Part shown: in pieces, positions 59,442 through 64,000 of the stretch | Numbering within the stretch: position 1 is the stretch's first letter | How the letters are laid out: each line of letters starts with the position of its first letter | Assembly: GCF_002160765.1 (NCBI RefSeq) | Contig: NZ_NFLF01000003.1 | Coordinates: 185,118-249,117, forward strand | Source of the DNA: Lachnoclostridium sp. An138 | GTDB lineage: Bacteria; Bacillota; Clostridia; Lachnospirales; Lachnospiraceae | DNA length: 64,000 nucleotides | Direction: 5' to 3' | Notes under the pieces: model-generated | The model's database searches: none | Told to the model about the DNA's origin: nothing | What the model saw: only the letters and a program-made list of their open reading frames with translations | Program-made: the position numbers and the translations under genes

Positions 59442-60929
59442 ATGCTGGAAAAAGTTATAGAATTGACAAATGGTTATATTGATACAATGCCGAAAAAAGA
59501 GCGTAAAAAATACGGTCAGTTTTTTACAAGTATGGAAACAGCTCGTTTTATGGCAAACCTATATGATATTACTTCTGATATGACAAAAATTAGTGTGCTA
59601 GATGCCGGAGCTGGTTCCGGCATTTTAGCATGCGCTTTTTTAGAGCGGATAGAAAGTCTGAGTTTTGTAGAAGAAATAGAGGTAACTTGCTATGAGAATG
59701 ATGAAAATGTTTTACAGCTATTAGAAGCCAATCTTAGATATTGTCAGGAGAAATCTACAAAGAAAATATCCTTTTTTATTATAAAAGAAAATTATATTTT
59801 AACTCAATATTTAGATTTTAACTATATGATTGGAGGAAATCCAAATCCTAAGAAATATGACTTTGTTATTGGAAATCCGCCTTACATGAAGATTCCCAAA
59901 GGCGCACCAGAAGCTATAGCTATGCCGGAAGTTTGCTATGGAGCGCCTAATCTTTATTTTATATTTGCATCTATGGGGCTTTTTAACTTGCGTGATGAAG
60001 GGCAAATGGTGTATATCATTCCACGTTCATGGACTTCAGGTGCTTATTTTAGACGATTTAGAGAATATTTTCTGACGCAGGGGAAACTTGAGCATATTCA
60101 TTTATTTGTGAGTCGGAATAAGGTATTTGACAAAGAAGATGTATTGCAGGAGACAATTATTATTAAAGTCCGGAAAACAGAAAAAGTTCCACAAAGTGTT
60201 ACGATCACATCTTCAAAATCCAATAATGATTTTGGTGATCTGACATCTCTGATCGTACCATATAATTTGGTAGTCTCATGTAAAGATTATTATGTATATC
60301 TGGTGACGAATGAGAAAGAAGTTCAGGTGTTGGAGCAACTTCATAAATTCGATAAAACGTTGCCGGATATTGGGGTAAAGATGAAAACAGGTTTGACAGT
60401 AGATTTCCGTAATCGGGATATTCTGCGAGATACAGAAGAAGAAGGAGCCATTCCTTTGTTTTACTCACAGCATATAAAGCAGGGAAAAGTACAGTTTCCA
60501 ATTCAAAAAGAGCATGAGTATGTAGTGACAGACCAGAAGGGATTAATGCAGGAAAACAGGAATTATTTGTTTGTAAAGCGATTTACGGCAAAGGAGGAAC
60601 ACCGGAGATTGCAGTGTGGTGTATATTTGGCAAAAAACTATCCGCAGTATTCGAAAATCAGTACACAGAATAAAATCAATTTTGTTGATGGATTACTGCA
60701 TGAAATGTCGGAGTGTTTGGTATATGGCTTATACGTCCTCTTTAATTCTACACTGTATGACGAATATTATCGTATATTAAACGGCTCTACACAGGTAAAT
60801 TCAACAGAAATTAATGCTATGCCCGTGCCTGATCTGGACTGTATACAGGAGATGGGAAGAAAGCTGATGAAGAGTAAAGATCTGTCGGAAAATAATTGTA
60901 ATTTAATTTTGGAGGGATACTGTGGATAA
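59442..60929 (+). CDS. Type II N6-adenine methyltransferase, PstI/BsuBI-type
   Basis: A 495-residue DNA methyltransferase. SAM motif I is VLDAGAGSGIL (DAGAGSG at 54-60), the catalytic motif is NPPY (145-148), and the C-terminal target recognition part is large. It protects the host from the restriction enzyme encoded directly downstream (8-base overlap). By homology to the BsuBI/PstI pair the target would be CTGCAG; that is inference. Confidence 0.9.
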   Translation: MLEKVIELTNGYIDTMPKKERKKYGQFFTSMETARFMANLYDITSDMTKISVLDAGAGSGILACAFLERIESLSFVEEIEVTCYENDENVLQLLEANLRYCQEKSTKKISFFIIKENYILTQYLDFNYMIGGNPNPKKYDFVIGNPPYMKIPKGAPEAIAMPEVCYGAPNLYFIFASMGLFNLRDEGQMVYIIPRSWTSGAYFRRFREYFLTQGKLEHIHLFVSRNKVFDKEDVLQETIIIKVRKTEKVPQSVTITSSKSNNDFGDLTSLIVPYNLVVSCKDYYVYLVTNEKEVQVLEQLHKFDKTLPDIGVKMKTGLTVDFRNRDILRDTEEEGAIPLFYSQHIKQGKVQFPIQKEHEYVVTDQKGLMQENRNYLFVKRFTAKEEHRRLQCGVYLAKNYPQYSKISTQNKINFVDGLLHEMSECLVYGLYVLFNSTLYDEYYRILNGSTQVNSTEINAMPVPDLDCIQEMGRKLMKSKDLSENNCNLILEGYCG

Positions 60930-61839
60930 AATTGAGGAAACCAGAGAATTTCTGAAACACATAGGAATGCCAAAAGCACAGCAGGCTGACATTTGTTGTT
61001 ATGTGATATTGGCTATGGCAGGAATGAAGCCGGATATGCAGTGGAAGGAAGCTAGCAACGAATGGATTCGTATACACGATATTATCCAGTTTGCAAATTC
61101 TTATTATAGAACTACATATGCTGAAAATAGCCGAGAAACGTTCAGAAAACAGGCGTTACATCATTTTCGAACAGCGGCACTGGTAGAAGATAATGGAAAA
61201 GCTACAAATAGTCCGAATTATCGGTATAGGTTGACAGAAGAAACGTTACAAATGTTAAGGGTTAGAGATACGATTGAGTGGCAGCCTTCTTTGAGAAGGT
61301 TTCTGCATTATCATCAAAGCCTAATTGAAATGTATGCTTCTAAAAAGAAAATGAGTATGATGCCCGTAAAGATAAATGGACAGGATTTCAGTTTTTCACC
61401 GGGAAAGCATAATGAGCTGCAGAAAGCAATTATCGAAGAATTTGCGCCGAGATTTGCGCCAAATTCAGATTGTCTGTATGTGGGCGACACCATAGAAAAA
61501 GATTTGGTAAAAAATGTTGAGAAGCTAACGGAATTAGGATTTGAAATCACACTTCATGATAAGATGCCGGATGTGGTGCTGTATCGTGAAGATAAGGACT
61601 GGCTGTATTTTGTGGAATCGGTAACGTCAGTGGGGCCGATGAATCCGAAGCGTATCCTTGAGATTACAGAAATGACAAAGGATGTGAAGGCAGGAATGAT
61701 TTTCGTAACAGCTTTTCTGGATTTTAAGACTTATAAAAGATTTTCAGAGGATCTGGCTTGGGAGACCGAGGTCTGGATTGCTGAAATGCCAGAGCATATG
61801 ATCCATTTGAATGGAGATAAATTTTTAGGGCCGAGGTAG
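60922..61839 (+). CDS. BsuBI/PstI-family type II restriction endonuclease
   Basis: A 305-residue endonuclease. The N-terminal half is a helical recognition part (residues 1-130); the C-terminal half has the nuclease core with KMPDVVLY (Asp217) and FVESVTSVGPMNPKR (Glu232) after GDTIEKD, matching the BsuBI/PstI family. GTG start with GGAGGG upstream, overlapping the methyltransferase stop. It cuts unmethylated incoming DNA. Confidence 0.9.
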   Translation: MDKIEETREFLKHIGMPKAQQADICCYVILAMAGMKPDMQWKEASNEWIRIHDIIQFANSYYRTTYAENSRETFRKQALHHFRTAALVEDNGKATNSPNYRYRLTEETLQMLRVRDTIEWQPSLRRFLHYHQSLIEMYASKKKMSMMPVKINGQDFSFSPGKHNELQKAIIEEFAPRFAPNSDCLYVGDTIEKDLVKNVEKLTELGFEITLHDKMPDVVLYREDKDWLYFVESVTSVGPMNPKRILEITEMTKDVKAGMIFVTAFLDFKTYKRFSEDLAWETEVWIAEMPEHMIHLNGDKFLGPR

Positions 61840-61857
61840 GCAGAAAGGAGAAGATAT

Positions 61858-62832
61858 ATGGGGGAAAGGAAAGCACTTGTGGTAGGCATTGATGAGTATC
61901 CTACTTGCCCATTACATGGTTGCTGCAACGATTCAGAGGCAATAAAAGATCTTTTAAGTAATCATGGAAATGGAGATCCTAATTTTTCGGTTTGGAAAAA
62001 GGATAACATTACAACAAAAGGAGAATTAAGAGGGCTAATTGAGAAATGTTTTGAAGGAGATGCAGATGTTGCCTTATTTTATTATTCTGGGCATGGACAT
62101 ATTGATTCTGTCGGTGGCTATTTGGTAACACCTGATTTTTCGGAATATGATTATGGGGTATCGTTGCAAGAAATTTTGACTATTGCCAATAATTCAAAAT
62201 GTAAGGAAAGAATTATTATTCTTGATAGTTGCTATTCTGGGTTTATGGGGAGTATTGATACAGCAGGTCAAAATACAGCCAATATTAATGAGGGAGTTAC
62301 GATTATGACGGCAAGCCGTAATAACCAAACTTCTATGGAAGTAAATGGACACGGTGTATTTACAGCATTACTAATGGAAGCGTTAAAAGGTGGAGCTGCT
62401 GATGTGACCGGACATATTTCTATTGCTGGAGTATATGCTTTTATTGATAAAGCTTTAGGACCATGGGAACAAAGACCAATATTTAAAACAAATGTAACAA
62501 GATTTACATCATTAAGAGAGGTAAAACCACAAGTTGATATTTCTATTTTACGAAAAATAGGAACATATTTTGAAACGGAGAATTTTAGGTATCGGTTAGA
62601 TCCTTCATTTGAACCTACAAATAGAATCGAAGAAGTTCATAAAGTAGTGGAGCCATATGCAAATGAGGAACATACAGCTATATTTTCTGATTTACAGAAG
62701 TTGGAAGGAATCGGATTGGTCGTTCCGGTAGGAGAAGAGCATATGTATTTTGCAGCTATGAATTCAAAAGCTTGTGAATTAACAGCTGTAGGTAAACAAT
62801 ATTGGCGCTTAGTAAAAGAAGGAAGAATATAG
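61858..62832 (+). CDS. Caspase-like protease of a type IV Thoeris-like system
   Basis: A 324-residue protein. Residues 1-190 are a caspase-family (C14) domain: KALVVGIDEYP, catalytic histidine in FYYSGHGH (His79) and cysteine in ILDSCYSG (Cys125). The C-terminal 130 residues are unassigned and may bind the signal. It is followed 15 bases later by a TIR-like gene. In type IV Thoeris a TIR protein makes a cyclic ADP-ribose signal on infection that switches on a caspase-like protease and kills the cell. AAGGAG supports the start. Confidence 0.82.
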   Translation: MGERKALVVGIDEYPTCPLHGCCNDSEAIKDLLSNHGNGDPNFSVWKKDNITTKGELRGLIEKCFEGDADVALFYYSGHGHIDSVGGYLVTPDFSEYDYGVSLQEILTIANNSKCKERIIILDSCYSGFMGSIDTAGQNTANINEGVTIMTASRNNQTSMEVNGHGVFTALLMEALKGGAADVTGHISIAGVYAFIDKALGPWEQRPIFKTNVTRFTSLREVKPQVDISILRKIGTYFETENFRYRLDPSFEPTNRIEEVHKVVEPYANEEHTAIFSDLQKLEGIGLVVPVGEEHMYFAAMNSKACELTAVGKQYWRLVKEGRI

Positions 62833-62846
62833 GGAGGTAAAGTAAA

Positions 62847-63257
62847 ATGCCAAAATTGAGAGATTATCATATTTTAATTAGTCATTCATGGGATTACAAT
62901 TCTGATTATGAAACCATTAAGGGATGGTTAGATAATGCAGCCTATTTTACTTGGACAAACTATTCTGTTCCTCTTTCGAAACCACTTGATGTAAATGGCA
63001 AAAGAGAATTAAAGGATAAATTAAGAAATAGGATAGCATTGTGCAGTTGTGTTATTATTCTTTCGGGAATGTATGTTTCGTATAGCGAATGGATTGATTA
63101 TGAGATTGATACAGCAGTTGAATTGGGAAAGCCTATTATTGGAGTAAAACCTAGAGGACAAGAAAGAATTCCCAGTAAGGTTAGTAACAATGCAGATGTT
63201 ATGGTAGGATGGAATTCAAGCAGTGTTGTTCAGGCTGTAAGGGATTATGCTCTTTAA
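62847..63257 (+). CDS. TIR-like ThsB-type protein
   Basis: A 136-residue single-domain protein with the MTH538/ThsB TIR-like pattern: YHILISHSWDYNSDYE at the first strand, CSCVIILSGMYVSYSEWIDY with the probable catalytic glutamate (Glu86) and ELGKPIIGVKPRG. ThsB proteins sense phage and convert NAD into cyclic ADP-ribose signals. GGGAGGT lies upstream. Being paired with a caspase-like gene it would be the signal maker. Confidence 0.82.
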   Translation: MPKLRDYHILISHSWDYNSDYETIKGWLDNAAYFTWTNYSVPLSKPLDVNGKRELKDKLRNRIALCSCVIILSGMYVSYSEWIDYEIDTAVELGKPIIGVKPRGQERIPSKVSNNADVMVGWNSSSVVQAVRDYAL

Positions 63258-63332
63258 AGATTTAATTTATTTTTGCTGATTAAAGAGATCAAAGCAGTGG
63301 AAATTTATAGATGTATTCATATTGCAGATTGC

Positions 63333-63349
63333 GGCTCTATTTTGGCTCT
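63333..63349 (+). repeat. Right-arm repeats of element B
   Basis: GGCTCT at 63333 and 63344, 11 bases apart; the end is exactly 104 bases before the att core at 63453, the same distance as in element A. Confidence 0.6.
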
Positions 63350-63452
63350 AAAAATTTGAACCGGCACGAATATGAGAAGAAGTTATAAGAAATAAGAATA
63401 ATAAAATCAATAAAAATCATAGAAAAACAGCCAAATCAAGTCATCCGCTGAG

Positions 63453-63465
63453 GAGTTTGAGTGAT
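63453..63465 (+). repeat. attR-like core of the tandem
   Basis: GAGTTTGAGTGAT, 12 of 13 matches to the guaA 3' end at 41717-41729, still including the TGA. Confidence 0.7.
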
Positions 63466-63470
63466 ATAAT

Positions 63471-63509
63471 AAGCCCAGAAACGTTGAATATTCAATGTTT
63501 TCTGGGCTT
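63471..63509 (+). terminator. Probable original guaA terminator
   Basis: AAGCCCAGAAA with TTTCTGGGCTT and an inner TTGAATATTCAA stem. It lies 5 bases after attR, where it would directly follow the guaA stop if both elements were removed. Confidence 0.75.
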
Positions 63510-63524
63510 TGTGCTTGCAAAATG

Positions 63525-64000
63525 GTAAGCGCTTTATAATCGGCCGGATCGTCAGGCTCCAACTTTTGTGAGATACTTCAGATAGCTGGAGTAATTCACT
63601 TCCTCTCTGGTTCTCAGATTCGCAAAAGCTGGATTTCAACTACTCGTCTGTTTAAGCTTTTGCTGTACCTGATTACTCCAAAATTCCACATTGGAGGAGC
63701 TGAAGCAAATGAGTACAACTTTAAATGACAGCTTCTGGCTGGAACGGATCACGCAGTGCAGATCCAGCGGACTTACCGACCGCCAGTGGTGTATGGAGAA
63801 CGGGATCCCCGTCAGCACATTTTACTACCATGTCCGGGCTTTGCGCAACAAAGCCTGTGAGATACCTGAAACGGCGGACATTTCCAGACAGAAACAGGAA
63901 GTTGTCCAGATACCGCTCTGGGAAGAAGGACCGCAGGTGCCGGATGGTATCTCTGTCCATTCCCCTTCCATCTGTCTTCAAATGCAGGGCATCCGTGTTG
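63525..64000 (+). mobile_element. IS66-family insertion sequence, left part
   Basis: It begins with GTAAGCGCTTTATAATCGGC, an IS66-like terminal repeat, and contains the first gene of such elements. The right end is beyond the window. Confidence 0.75.
63709..64000 (+). CDS. IS66 accessory protein TnpA, partial
   Basis: The open frame starts at ATG 63709 (TTGGAGGAG upstream) and reads past the window end: STTLNDSFWLERITQCRSSG, LTDRQWCMENGIPVSTFYYH, then a Glu/Pro-rich part. This is the helix-turn-helix TnpA of IS66 elements, which normally precedes tnpB and the tnpC transposase. Confidence 0.85.
   Translation, partial: MSTTLNDSFWLERITQCRSSGLTDRQWCMENGIPVSTFYYHVRALRNKACEIPETADISRQKQEVVQIPLWEEGPQVPDGISVHSPSICLQMQGIRV

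Larger units (their letters stand above)
51501..63465. mobile_element. Integrative mobilizable element B
   Basis: Same architecture as element A: left cargo (DUF1848, methyltransferase-like, XRE, frameshifted GNAT) on the minus strand, excisionase-like, integrase, MobC-like, RepA-like, oriT-like, MobV relaxase, then right cargo (PstI/BsuBI-type restriction-modification, caspase-like protease, TIR-like protein). Bounded by cores at 51488 and 63453, with GATACC pairs at 51561 and GGCTCT pairs at 63333. Confidence 0.8.
63258..63708. other. Right end of element B, guaA's displaced terminator, IS66 left end
   Basis: No gene. It holds the arm repeats (63333), the att core (63453), a strong terminator (63471-63509) and the start of an IS66-like element (63525). 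Confidence 0.6.

Noticed and set aside
61858..62832. Caspase-like gene as a stand-alone metacaspase
   Set aside because: The close 3' TIR-like gene and defence setting make the two-gene system the better reading.
1..64000. CRISPR arrays, rRNA and tRNA genes
   Set aside because: No spaced direct-repeat array and no tRNA-like or rRNA-like sequence was recognised anywhere in the window.

Overview
The window reads as chromosomal DNA of a spore-forming gut Firmicute, most likely a Lachnospiraceae relative (Clostridia). The evidence is AGGAGG ribosome sites with frequent TTG/GTG starts, sporulation genes (spoIIID and a YtaF/MntP-like protein), PadR-HAAS and RNHCP-domain genes, sortase-built pili, and class II aldolase and GMP synthase of clostridial type. 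The first 41.7 kb and the flanks are GC-richer backbone. The 48.6-54.6 kb and 59.4-63.2 kb stretches are clearly AT-rich cargo.

Region 1, 0.7-8.8 kb, is a sortase-assembled pilus locus beside a tyrosine recombinase. The recombinase gene lies between two 22-base inverted repeats (740-761 and 2357-2378). At the left edge of that segment an extended -10 promoter points away from the pilus operon into a perfect terminator, so the DNA as read looks like the OFF state of an invertible switch. The operon codes for a large tip adhesin, a small conserved protein, a signal-peptidase-like protein lacking both catalytic residues (SipA type), a major pilin, a class B sortase and a basal pilin with a different sorting motif. 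An XRE regulator follows.

Region 2, 9.1-41.7 kb, is housekeeping backbone: ispE-gntR-small protein-murI-DUF1934, cls, a PPIase lipoprotein, a GNAT, a YjjG-like HAD phosphatase, a nitroreductase, a FeoA-FeoB fusion, two RNHCP proteins, an HPr/D-2-hydroxyacid dehydrogenase fusion, spoIIID, an ABC-class ATPase, a C39-like protease, a lipoprotein, nagA with an AraC regulator, a PurF-like protein lacking its N-terminal cysteine, fba, a PadR/HAAS operon, a calcium ATPase and guaA. A family of palindromic repeats, one of them a 275-base cloverleaf, is scattered through 12-26 kb.

Region 3, 41.7-63.5 kb, holds two related integrative mobilizable elements in tandem at the 3' end of guaA. Each has the same order: left cargo with an XRE regulator, divergent excisionase-like gene, integrase, MobC-like protein, RepA-like ATPase, oriT-like palindromes, MobV relaxase, right cargo. 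Three att-like cores (41717, 51488, 63453) and paired 11-base-phased repeats at matching distances support these borders. Element A carries a DUF2971 protein, a SnoaL protein, a DUF3788 protein and a soluble histidine kinase/receiver pair. Element B carries a DUF1848 radical-SAM-like protein with a cysteine-rich methyltransferase-like partner, a frameshifted acetyltransferase, a PstI/BsuBI-type restriction-modification pair, and a caspase-like protease with a TIR-like protein that fits type IV Thoeris. An IS66-family element begins at about 63525 and runs off the window.
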